Source: Solidesulfovibrio aerotolerans (GTDB lineage Bacteria; Desulfobacterota; Desulfovibrionia; Desulfovibrionales; Desulfovibrionaceae). From it: 35,813 nucleotides of DNA. Every line of letters begins with the position of its first letter. Positions within the stretch are counted from its first letter, which is position 1. Below are positions 24,198 to 31,789 of this stretch, piece after piece. Below the pieces are notes generated by a model. That model saw nothing but the letters and a program-made list of their open reading frames with translations. It was not told the DNA's origin and did no database searches. The stretch is taken from the NCBI RefSeq assembly GCF_009856865.1, contig NZ_WVUD01000038.1, forward strand, positions 1 to 35,813. The letters are read 5' to 3'. The translations under genes were made by a program, and so were the position numbers.

Positions 24198-24983
24198 TTA
24201 CTGCGACAGAATTTGCAACAGTTCCGTGGCCAAGGTGCGGTAGGCCTGGGCACCGGGACTCTTCGACGCGTGTCGCAAAACGGTCTTGCTCAGCATTTCA
24301 GATTGCTGGATGTCGGTATTGACCGGAATGATGGTGGAAAAGACCTTGCCTGGGTAAGTTTGCTGGATCTGTTCGATGGTCACTTTGCTGACAGCGGTGC
24401 GCCGGTCGGCTTTGTTGATGAGCAGGCGCAAAAAGCGGCCCGAGGGGTGGTCTGGATCAGCCTGGGCTATGCCGGCGATGGTTTCGATGGTGCGGTCCAG
24501 GCCGTCCATGGCGTAGCGGCTTCCGGCTTCGACGGGCACGAGGATGAAATCCGAAGCGATCATGGCCTGAATGGAAAAAAGGCCCAGGTTCGGCGGGCAG
24601 TCGATAAGGGTGAAATCAAAGGTTTTGACGGCGTGTTCGCGCAAACGGTCGCGCAGCATGTACCAACCGTAGTCGTCGCGTCGCGCCAGGGCTGGCTCCA
24701 GGGCGGCGCTGTCGGTTTTGTTGGGCAACACGTGCAAGCGTTCGTAATCCGGGGCCGGCGTAAGACAGGCTTCCGCCGTGACGCCGTCGCCGTCAAGGAG
24801 TTCCAGCAGGCTGTTGCCGCCCCAGGGGCTGCCGAGAAAGGTGCTGGTGAGATTGCATTGGCTGTCGGCGTCGACGATGAGGACGCGCTTTTTCCGGGCG
24901 GAAAGGGCGTGGGCCAGATTGGCCGTGGTGGTGGATTTGCCCACTCCCCCCTTGTTATTGGACACGGTGAGTATAATTCCCAT
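24198..24983 (-). CDS. parA: ParA-family partition ATPase
   Basis: 261 residues from the ATG at 24983 (GGGAGAG upstream; a TTG lies one codon earlier). It has the deviant Walker A motif of MinD/ParA proteins, KGGVGKSTT (11-19), the Walker A-prime region LIVDADSQCNLT (about 35-46) and Walker B FTLIDCPPNLG. It has no N-terminal HTH, so it is the small type. It would form an ATP-dependent gradient on the nucleoid to segregate a plasmid or integrative element. No ParB follows; the next gene in the operon is the winged-helix repeat protein, which may serve as the centromere-binding partner. Confidence 0.88.
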   Translation of the reverse strand: MGIILTVSNNKGGVGKSTTTANLAHALSARKKRVLIVDADSQCNLTSTFLGSPWGGNSLLELLDGDGVTAEACLTPAPDYERLHVLPNKTDSAALEPALARRDDYGWYMLRDRLREHAVKTFDFTLIDCPPNLGLFSIQAMIASDFILVPVEAGSRYAMDGLDRTIETIAGIAQADPDHPSGRFLRLLINKADRRTAVSKVTIEQIQQTYPGKVFSTIIPVNTDIQQSEMLSKTVLRHASKSPGAQAYRTLATELLQILSQ

Positions 24984-25208
24984 CAACTTACTCTCCCTGT
25001 AGATGTCTGCTGCACGCCGTGATTAGCACCGGGAATCGAGGATCAGCAAGGTTTTTTTAGGGGTATTTGGTCTGTTGATTTGGAATGACATGCTCTACGC
25101 ACAGGGCCTCAAGTAAGTTCGTTTTTCCGCCGACAAAGAGCCGCCGCAGGTCCCTTTATGCCGTCGGCATCTCCTCAACCATGCGCAGACGCGGCAGAAA
25201 GGTATGAC

Positions 25209-25342
25209 CGTGGCGAGCCGCGTTTCCAACAGCGTCAGTCAGTCATGTAAGTACTGGTCGCAGTCGGCAGCTACGGCCAGCGGCAATTTCGCTGGCCTGC
25301 ATGAGGCTGGCTAACTTCTCCGGTGGCACCAGGTAGTCTTCG
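25209..25342 (-). pseudogene. Tn3-family TnpA fragment, reversed
   Basis: This segment is the reverse complement of 14690-14822 with scattered differences (for example tggcgagccgcgtttccaac and actggtcgcagtcgg). It corresponds to the TnpA part around FEDYLMP to [19 protein letters not shown]. It is older and more mutated than the piece at 14173-14841. Confidence 0.72.
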
Positions 25343-25378
25343 CGCCGAGTTTCCTCCCGCTCAGCATACTGCGGCTAA

Positions 25379-25391
25379 GGCACCGTCAACT
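25379..25391. repeat. Extra 13-base IS tip abutting copy I
   Basis: GGCACCGTCAACT lies directly in front of the full end of copy I (GGCACCGTCAACTTGT from 25392), a tandem partial terminal repeat. Confidence 0.85.
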
Positions 25392-26222
25392 GGCACCGTC
25401 AACTTGTCGGTCGTGGTGGTTGCTGGAAATGTCTGGTCCGGTTATTGAGTAGCATGTCGACGCACCCTAATTCCCACTTTGCCGGCTATCGCTACCCCGT
25501 CGAGGTCGTTTCGACCGCCGTGTGGCTTTACTTCCGCTTTCCGCTGCGTCTGCCAATGGTTGAGGAAATGCTGGCGGCACGGGGGGGCACGGTTAGCTAT
25601 GAGACAGTCTGGCAGTGGGGGTTAAAGTTTGGCCGTGATATCGCTAATAGCCTGCGCCGGGGCGACAAGCGGTACCTGGATGAGGTCATCCTGACCATCG
25701 GCGGTAAGCGCCACTCTCTCTGGCGGGCTGTGGACAAGGATGGCTTCGTCCTTGACGTGCGGGTTCAAAGCCGGCGGGATGTAAAGGCGGCCAAGCGGCT
25801 GCTGCGAAAGCTGCTCAAGAGGCAGGGAGTGGAGCCAAGGGTAATGGTGACCGACAAGCTCAAGAGCTACGCCGCCGCCAAGTGCGAGACCATGCCGGGC
25901 GTCGAACATCGCCAGCGCAAGGGTCTCAACAACCGAGCTGAGAATTCCCACCCGCCGACGAGGCGACGAGAACGGCAAATGAAATGTTTTAAGTCGGCTC
26001 GCTTAGTTCAACGGTTTCTTTCCTTCCACGACCCGATTGCCAACCTCTTCCACCTTCGCCGAGACCACCGCCCCGTCGCCGACTACCGGACCGCCCGAGC
26101 CCAGGCCTTCGAAACCTGGGCGGAAATCGCCGGCGCTCGCCTCGCAGCGTGGTCCTGGCATGCCCAGCCATACACATTTCGGCAGCCTACGTGCAAACCG
26201 GCCCAAACAAGTTGACGGTACC
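25392..26222 (+). mobile_element. IS6-family insertion sequence, copy I (most diverged)
   Basis: 831 bp from GGCACCGTCAACTTGT (25392) to the GGTACC-tipped end at 26222, plus orientation. It is the most diverged of the full-length copies. It ends 11 bases before the phosphatase gene, so any original promoter of the downstream operon has been displaced. Confidence 0.88.
25445..26215 (+). CDS. IS6-family transposase with read-through C-terminus (copy I)
   Basis: 256 residues instead of about 235-240. The normal stop TGA is replaced by TGG (gcagcgtggtcc), so translation continues about 20 codons into the terminal region and stops inside the end repeat. The basic loop is short as in copy D (SLRRGDKRYLDEV). 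LDEV, VTDKL and RAENSH are kept, but several conserved positions differ (VWQWG, RLPMVEE, MKCFKSARL). Activity is doubtful. Confidence 0.8.
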   Translation: MSSMSTHPNSHFAGYRYPVEVVSTAVWLYFRFPLRLPMVEEMLAARGGTVSYETVWQWGLKFGRDIANSLRRGDKRYLDEVILTIGGKRHSLWRAVDKDGFVLDVRVQSRRDVKAAKRLLRKLLKRQGVEPRVMVTDKLKSYAAAKCETMPGVEHRQRKGLNNRAENSHPPTRRRERQMKCFKSARLVQRFLSFHDPIANLFHLRRDHRPVADYRTARAQAFETWAEIAGARLAAWSWHAQPYTFRQPTCKPAQTS

Positions 26223-26233
26223 CCCTATTAATT

Positions 26234-26713
26234 ATGAAAAAAAGCCAACCAGACATTTTCATCCTCGATGTTGACGGAGTCATGACGACCGGGCAATTTG
26301 TTTACTCTGACCAGGGTAAATTATTAAAAGTTTTTGGTGCCCATGACAATGACGGGATAAAGATGATACAAAAGCATGTTGCGATTTTATTTATTACAGC
26401 TGACAAAAGAGGCTTTGGTATAACAAAAAAAAGAATTGTCGAAGACATGGGGCAGCAACTCATGTTAGTCAAAGAATACGAAAGGATGGAATTTATTGAA
26501 AAAACCTATGGCTTAGCAAATATTGCGTACATGGGAGACGGCTACCACGACGCCCAAATATTAAAAGCCTGCTTCTACGGAATAGCCCCTGGAAATGCCA
26601 GAATTGAAGCAATCCGTTCAGCAAATTTCGTTACACCTTCCAAGTCAGGTGAAGGAGCCGTTTTAGACGCATGCCTTCATCTTATTGAACGTTTCTTTTA
26701 CAGGGCACTGTAA
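26234..26713 (+). CDS. HAD-family phosphatase, KdsC-like
   Basis: 159 residues, the size of small capless HAD phosphatases of the KdsC type. Asp12 and Asp14 (FILDVDGV) are nucleophile and acid/base, ITADKRG holds the motif II Thr55, and GDGYHD (101-106) is the metal-binding motif. KdsC removes phosphate from Kdo-8-phosphate. This one could dephosphorylate the product of the aldolase-type enzyme encoded 20 bases downstream. The ATG is 11 bases after IS copy I and has no clear ribosome binding site, so the 5' end of the operon may be damaged or driven from the IS. The DNA here becomes AT-rich. Confidence 0.85.
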   Translation: MKKSQPDIFILDVDGVMTTGQFVYSDQGKLLKVFGAHDNDGIKMIQKHVAILFITADKRGFGITKKRIVEDMGQQLMLVKEYERMEFIEKTYGLANIAYMGDGYHDAQILKACFYGIAPGNARIEAIRSANFVTPSKSGEGAVLDACLHLIERFFYRAL

Positions 26714-26733
26714 ATTAATACAAGAGAAACAGA

Positions 26734-27900
26734 ATGATCCGACACACGTTCGAACGTATCTTGGCCAGTCGACGTACCTTGTTAGGCGTTGGCCCTATGA
26801 GCCAGAACTGTGTTGATGCGACTATTGAGCTAGCAAATGAATATGAAATCCCCATATTTCTCGTCGCCAGTCGCCGTCAGATAGATTCTGAAGCATTTGG
26901 AGGCGGCTACGTCAATAATTGGACGACGGAAGAATTTTCACGATACGTTATCGACAAAGACAAAAAGGGCAAGGTAATCTTGGCTAGGGACCATGGCGGA
27001 CCTTGGCAGAACACCATGGAATCCCTTTACGGCCTGAGCCTGCGTCGGGCCATGGAATCGGCAAAATTATCGTTTCGAGCAGATATAGATGCGGGTTTTC
27101 AAGTGCTGCACATCGATCCAAGCGTTGACATCCATGGCGACCCAAGCGCCGACGAAATATTAGACCGTGTATTTGAACTGTATGAATACTGCTGGAGCTA
27201 TGCACAATCACAAGGAAATAAAATTCTTTTCGAAATAGGAACAGAACAGCAAAGCGGAGGCGTGAATATGTTAAACGATCTCCACTATACTTTGTCATCT
27301 GTTCTTAAATTCTGCAAAAAAACAAACGTTCCGCTGCCTCTATTTGTTGTCGTGCAGAACGGAACAAAAGTCATGGAGACACGAAACATTGGTTCATTTG
27401 ATCAATCTATCAGGGTGGCAAATGAACTTTCCCCTGAGATTCAAATGCCGAAACTCGTCGAACTTTGTAAAGATTTTAATATTTTCATGAAAGTACACAA
27501 TACCGACTATCTTTCTGACGAAAGCCTTATTTGGTATCCTCGCCTGGGCATCCATGCAGCCAACGTTGCTCCTGAATTTGGCATAGTAGAGACCAAAGCC
27601 TTACTCGAAATTATGCACAAAAATTCCTTGCACCGCCATGCGGAGCGATTTAACGAAATCGCTTTCAACTCAAGAAAGTGGGAGAAATGGGTGCTCGACG
27701 CGCAGAGGACTTCGGATAACGATAAATCGATAATAGCAGGACACTATGTCTTTTCAAGCCAGGAGTTCATTGAACTGAAAAAGGAAGTGACCCATGCTCT
27801 TGCAGCCAGTGGCATACATTTAGACGCTTACCTCAAAGCGAGCGTCAAGGCGTCAATTATGCGGTATTTGCGTAATTTTAGGCTGGTGAGGTCATCATGA
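26734..27900 (+). CDS. GatZ/KbaZ-like tagatose-bisphosphate aldolase family protein
   Basis: 388 residues with a TIM-barrel pattern: LLGVGPMSQNCVDATIELAN, ARDHGGPWQN (about 88-97), HIDPSVDIHGDPSADE, LFEIGTEQQSGG, VVQNGTKVMET and MKVHNTDYLSDE. These match GatZ/KbaZ, described as the non-catalytic or stabilising subunit of class II tagatose-1,6-bisphosphate aldolase. No GatY/KbaY partner is present, and the gene sits in a sugar-activation operon, so it may itself be an aldolase or lyase on a sugar phosphate. It ends with an ATGA overlap to the next gene and starts 20 bases after the phosphatase. Confidence 0.75.
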   Translation: MIRHTFERILASRRTLLGVGPMSQNCVDATIELANEYEIPIFLVASRRQIDSEAFGGGYVNNWTTEEFSRYVIDKDKKGKVILARDHGGPWQNTMESLYGLSLRRAMESAKLSFRADIDAGFQVLHIDPSVDIHGDPSADEILDRVFELYEYCWSYAQSQGNKILFEIGTEQQSGGVNMLNDLHYTLSSVLKFCKKTNVPLPLFVVVQNGTKVMETRNIGSFDQSIRVANELSPEIQMPKLVELCKDFNIFMKVHNTDYLSDESLIWYPRLGIHAANVAPEFGIVETKALLEIMHKNSLHRHAERFNEIAFNSRKWEKWVLDAQRTSDNDKSIIAGHYVFSSQEFIELKKEVTHALAASGIHLDAYLKASVKASIMRYLRNFRLVRSS

Positions 27901-28721
27901 AAAACGTCGCGACCTTGATATTGAATCGCAATCTTCCTGAACCGACGGACGCGCTTGTTGAACATCTCAAACGTTATGACGGAGATGTAACAGACGTTTT
28001 TGTAATTGAGTCGGGATCAGACCCAACTAACCTCTCCAGAAACGTTACATGGTATGCCGATTGGCCCGAGGCTCTTGAGCAGGGTTTACGCTACTCCAGA
28101 GGAATGAACTATGGTCTCAGCCAACTCTGGAAACAAGGTTATTTCCAAAATTATGACGCCTTTTTCTTGCTAACTAATGATACCGAATTTTCACGTCAAC
28201 CAACAATTCCTCAACTCCTCGAAGTATTTAATTCGCATCAACGAGTTGGTATTTTATCTCCATGCTCAAAACTATGGGGAGAAAAAACCTTATTACAAGA
28301 AGAACATACGAAATATTTTTGGTTCATTCATAACACTGCATATTTTTTACGAAGAAAATTTATTGAATCTATATGCAACTACTCAGAAACTAGCCATGTA
28401 AACTTTCTTTTCGACGGTGAAAATTTTCGCGGCTATGGGAATGAAAGTGAACTCATAGCAAAGGCCTATGCAAATGACTGGGCGGCGGCTATAACATCTA
28501 AAGTCTGGGCAGAAGAAAATGAAAGTTACCTGCTGACAAAATCGGATATCATAAAAACTGAAGCATACAAAGAGAACATTAGACTTTATATTGCAGAAGG
28601 TCGCGCCTGGATGAAAAAAAAATATGGATTTAACAGCAGATGGACTATGCAGCAGTATGTCAAGTCCATGTATGATAATTTCTTTGAGTTTTACCCAGAA
28701 TACAACAACTTCAAGATATAG
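27897..28721 (+). CDS. Glycosyltransferase, GT-A fold
   Basis: 274 residues. NVATLILNRNLPEPTDALVE at the N-terminus, VFVIESGSDP, YSRGMNYGLSQLW and FFLLTNDTEF (the acidic metal motif, about 90-99) give a GT2-like order. RVGILSPCSKLWG and a C-terminal aromatic tail follow. It overlaps the preceding gene by four bases and precedes the cupin by 10. It probably transfers the sugar made by this operon. It is divergent, so family number and linkage are open. Confidence 0.72.
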   Translation: MKNVATLILNRNLPEPTDALVEHLKRYDGDVTDVFVIESGSDPTNLSRNVTWYADWPEALEQGLRYSRGMNYGLSQLWKQGYFQNYDAFFLLTNDTEFSRQPTIPQLLEVFNSHQRVGILSPCSKLWGEKTLLQEEHTKYFWFIHNTAYFLRRKFIESICNYSETSHVNFLFDGENFRGYGNESELIAKAYANDWAAAITSKVWAEENESYLLTKSDIIKTEAYKENIRLYIAEGRAWMKKKYGFNSRWTMQQYVKSMYDNFFEFYPEYNNFKI

Positions 28722-28731
28722 GAGAAGTAAA

Positions 28732-29073
28732 ATGATCACCATAGAAAAGCCTTGGGGAAAAGAAGAGATTATCGAAACAAACCAACGCTACACTGTGAAG
28801 CGACTCACTATGTGGAAGAACATGCGATGCAGCTTACAATACCACAACCTTAAGTGTGAGACAATTGTTGTAGTCAGTGGAGTCTTGCGGATAATTCAGG
28901 GCGATTCTCCGAAAAGCCTGGATGCAAAAGACTATCATCCAGGCGAATGTGTCACTTTAAAGCCTGGAGTTGTCCATAGGATGGAATGTGCAGAGGATTG
29001 CGTATATCTTGAAGCAAGCACAAGCGAACTGAACGATGTTGTTCGTCTTGAAGATGACTATAATCGAGCATGA
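28732..29073 (+). CDS. Small cupin, mannose-6-phosphate isomerase type II-like
   Basis: 113 residues. EKPWGKEEIIETNQRYTVKR at the N-terminus and the barrel SLQYHNLKCETIVVVSGVLR, then YHPGECVTLKPGVVHRMEC. This is the RPWGxxxxxxxxxxxxVKxLxxxPGxxLSLQxHxxRxEHW layout of the PMI domain of type II enzymes, with His and Glu metal-binding positions partly changed (YHNLKCET). It follows AGGAG (ggagaagtaaa). Isomerisation of a phosphosugar before nucleotidyl activation is the likely role. The stop overlaps the next start by four bases. Confidence 0.78.
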   Translation: MITIEKPWGKEEIIETNQRYTVKRLTMWKNMRCSLQYHNLKCETIVVVSGVLRIIQGDSPKSLDAKDYHPGECVTLKPGVVHRMECAEDCVYLEASTSELNDVVRLEDDYNRA

Positions 29074-30659
29074 TGATGAGCTATCGAGTTCTTATTCCAA
29101 CAGCTGGCACCGGATCAAGACTCTGGCCACTAACAAAGCATTTAAACAAATCACTTGTCAACGTTTCACACAAACCACTTGTCTCACATATCATTGACTA
29201 TTTTCCAAAAGACGTCGAATTTGTGATCGTCTTGGGATATAAAGGGGAAATTGTACGGGATTTCTTTACCATCACCTACCCCAAACGACGTTTTTTGTTT
29301 GCCGAAGTCTCGCCATATGAAGGGGAAGGCTCGGGACTTGGGCTTAGCATTTGCGCCTGCGAGCAATATTTGCGCCAGCCGTTCATTTTTATTGCCTGCG
29401 ACACCCTCGTCTGCGAACCTATCCCGGCCCCCACTTGCGACTGGATCGGCTATGCCGAAGGCAAGCCATCCGAACACTACCGCACGGTGGAAGTTCATGC
29501 GGGGAATGCGGTGAACTTTTTTGAAAAAAGTCATCCCAGGACGGCCTCAGAAAAAAATTATATCGGCTTGGCTGGTATTTACCACCATCAGAAATTCTGG
29601 GATCGCATGCAGTCAGGGGGGCCAGCAGCAATCACTGCAGGGGAAGTCTATGGGTTGCAAGGCTTAACCGGCAAAGGAATGAAAGCGCTAGCCTTTACTT
29701 GGAACGACACAGGAACAATTGAAACCCTCAACCACGCTCGAACATTTTACAAGGATCCTGACGGACCGAACATTCTGGAAAAAGACAACGAAACTATTTG
29801 GTTTGTTGGAGAAAAAGTCGTAAAATTCTGTACTGACACGACGTTTATCAAGAATCGGGTCGCCAGAGCTGATATCCTGCAAGGATTTGTTCCAGAAATT
29901 CTTGGCCATTCGAATTTCATGTACTGTTACACAAAAGCTTCGGGAGACATTCTCTCCAAGGTGGTCACGCTTCCCATTTTCTCAAGACTGCTGCTTCACT
30001 CCAAACAGTTATGGCAGCCTCATATTCTTGACTCACAAGACAGAAACGCATTCAACCAACGATGCATGCACTTTTACAAAAACAAGACCTATGAGCGCAT
30101 CCATCTTTTCTACAAAACGTTTAACGAGACAGACGATTCTGGTATAATAAACGGGAAATGCATTACCACCCTTGAATCTTTGTTGCAACGCGTCGATTGG
30201 AATTCCATCAGTCAAGGTCTCCCAGGCCGCTTCCACGGAGACTTTCATTTTGAAAACATACTTTATAATACAGCTGAAGATAAATTTATTTTTTTGGATT
30301 GGCGACAGGACTTCGGGGGCGATCTTGTTATTGGTGACATTTATTACGACCTTGCAAAGCTCCTCCATGGCCTGATAGTATGCCATGAACTCATCAATAA
30401 AAATTACTTCTCTGTCACTTGGCATGGCCGTAACGTTGATTTTGACTTCTACAGAAAACAAATTCTTGTTGAATGCGAGCTGTTTTATTACAATTGGATT
30501 GTTGAAAATGGCTTTGACAAGGGCAAAGTCTTAACTCTAACGGCTTTAATATACCTTAATATTGCAGCATTACACCACTATCCATACTCACATATGCTAT
30601 ACGCACTCGGGAAATACATGCTACATTCTATTCTGGAGGCAAACAATGAAACTCATTGA
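29070..30659 (+). CDS. Fused nucleotidyltransferase and APH-type kinase
   Basis: 529 residues. Domain 1 (1 to about 235) is a sugar-1-phosphate-type nucleotidyltransferase: PTAGTGSRLWPLTKHLNKSL (10-29) is the nucleotide-binding signature and FIFIACDTLV holds the metal Asp. Domain 2 (about 240-529) is an aminoglycoside phosphotransferase/choline kinase fold: HGDFHFEN (389-396) is the Brenner catalytic loop and FLDWRQDF (about 407-414) replaces DFG. One chain could phosphorylate a sugar or alcohol and then couple it to CMP, GMP or UMP. A LicC-LicA-like phosphocholine role is the main alternative. It overlaps the cupin by four bases and the methyltransferase by 14. Confidence 0.82.
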   Translation: MMMSYRVLIPTAGTGSRLWPLTKHLNKSLVNVSHKPLVSHIIDYFPKDVEFVIVLGYKGEIVRDFFTITYPKRRFLFAEVSPYEGEGSGLGLSICACEQYLRQPFIFIACDTLVCEPIPAPTCDWIGYAEGKPSEHYRTVEVHAGNAVNFFEKSHPRTASEKNYIGLAGIYHHQKFWDRMQSGGPAAITAGEVYGLQGLTGKGMKALAFTWNDTGTIETLNHARTFYKDPDGPNILEKDNETIWFVGEKVVKFCTDTTFIKNRVARADILQGFVPEILGHSNFMYCYTKASGDILSKVVTLPIFSRLLLHSKQLWQPHILDSQDRNAFNQRCMHFYKNKTYERIHLFYKTFNETDDSGIINGKCITTLESLLQRVDWNSISQGLPGRFHGDFHFENILYNTAEDKFIFLDWRQDFGGDLVIGDIYYDLAKLLHGLIVCHELINKNYFSVTWHGRNVDFDFYRKQILVECELFYYNWIVENGFDKGKVLTLTALIYLNIAALHHYPYSHMLYALGKYMLHSILEANNETH

Positions 30660-31782
30660 AAGAACAGAATGCGCGATTACGCACTTGCCAGACCTTGAAG
30701 ATCTATACGTACTAAAAAATTTTCCTATTCACATGGGATGCACGACGGATCCCCCCGAAAGTGACATCCGCAGCGACATGGCATGGTCCATTGGTAAGTC
30801 TTCGGGCCTCATTCAATTAAAATACCTTATTCCAATCGATGTCCTATATGCCAAGGCGCATGGGTCAGGGTGTGTTGGAGCGCTCTGGCTTGAACACCAC
30901 AAGGCTTTTGCTCGCTTTATCTCTTCATTTTCTCCCCAGGAAGTTCTCGAGATAGGCGGTGCCCACGGCGTATTGGCGCGCGAATACAATAAAATAAATA
31001 CAACGCAATGGACTATACTTGAACCAAACCCTACCCCAACGGACGGTACACCTGCACGATACCTCGCTGGATTTTTCGACAACAATTTTCAATGTGATTT
31101 TCCTGTAGGCGCCGTTGTCCATTCACATGTTTTTGAGCATATGTATGAACCAGACAAATTCATAAAACAAATTTCAGACTTTCTTTTGACTGGAAAGTAC
31201 ATGTTTTTTTCGGTCCCAAACATGGAAGAAATGATAAAAAGATCCTATGTTAATTGCATAAACTTCGAACACACCATGCTTCTTACAGAAGCACACATTG
31301 AACACTTGCTTTCAAAACATCATTTAAAGGTTCTTAGCAAAGAATATTTCAAGGATGACCACAGTATCTTCTACTCCACAACAAGGGACCATTCAGCCGA
31401 CCTTAAAATGCTTACAATAGGTCTATACAAAGCCAACAAAAAAAACTATAATGAATATATAAAAACACAAATAGCTGTAACAAATAGGCTCAATTCCCGA
31501 CTGATGTTACATAGTGGCCCTGTTTTTCTTTTCGGCGCTCATATATTCTCACAGTACCTCATTGCTTTTGGGCTTGATGAATCTAAAATTTCATGCATCC
31601 TGGATAACGACAATAACAAACAAGAAAAGCGTCTGTACGGGACAAAACTTCAAGTTGCCTCGCCCATGATCCTCGGCGGTCTGGATGCGCCGGTGGTTAT
31701 TCTGAAAGCCGGCGTCTACAACGATGAAATTCGAACAGACATAATAAACGAAATTAATGCTTCGACAATATTTTGGGAGTAG
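30646..31782 (+). CDS. Sugar C-methyltransferase-like protein (three-domain type)
   Basis: 378 residues from the ATG at 30646 (GGAGG seven bases before); the longer upstream frame is discarded. N-terminal domain (about 20-90) matches the zinc-binding module of NDP-sugar C-methyltransferases, but the CxxCGLxQL element reads KSSGLIQL (51-58), so the zinc site seems lost. The central SAM domain has VLEIGGAHG (100-108), HSHVFEHMYEPDKF and YMFFSVPNMEEM. The C-terminal domain has VFLFGAHIFSQYL and ISCILDNDNNKQ, as in Methyltransf_14. Relatives add a methyl at C3 of a 4-keto sugar; the substrate here is not known. Confidence 0.78.
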   Translation: MKLIERTECAITHLPDLEDLYVLKNFPIHMGCTTDPPESDIRSDMAWSIGKSSGLIQLKYLIPIDVLYAKAHGSGCVGALWLEHHKAFARFISSFSPQEVLEIGGAHGVLAREYNKINTTQWTILEPNPTPTDGTPARYLAGFFDNNFQCDFPVGAVVHSHVFEHMYEPDKFIKQISDFLLTGKYMFFSVPNMEEMIKRSYVNCINFEHTMLLTEAHIEHLLSKHHLKVLSKEYFKDDHSIFYSTTRDHSADLKMLTIGLYKANKKNYNEYIKTQIAVTNRLNSRLMLHSGPVFLFGAHIFSQYLIAFGLDESKISCILDNDNNKQEKRLYGTKLQVASPMILGGLDAPVVILKAGVYNDEIRTDIINEINASTIFWE

Positions 31783-31789
31783 TTGACGG

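Larger units (their letters stand above)
25022..25391. other. Intergenic region upstream of parA with transposon scraps
   Basis: No intact gene. One GTCTGTTGATTTG at 25070 matches the 13-bp repeat unit found inside the downstream gene and could be an operator for the parA operon. About 25159-25203 is a weak match to the IS6-family transposase (ctcctcaaccatgcgcagac). A Tn3 fragment and a partial IS end follow. Confidence 0.45.

Noticed and set aside
24213-25022. 269-residue plus-strand frame opposite parA
   Set aside because: Antisense shadow; the minus strand has clear Walker motifs and the plus strand has no recognisable domain.
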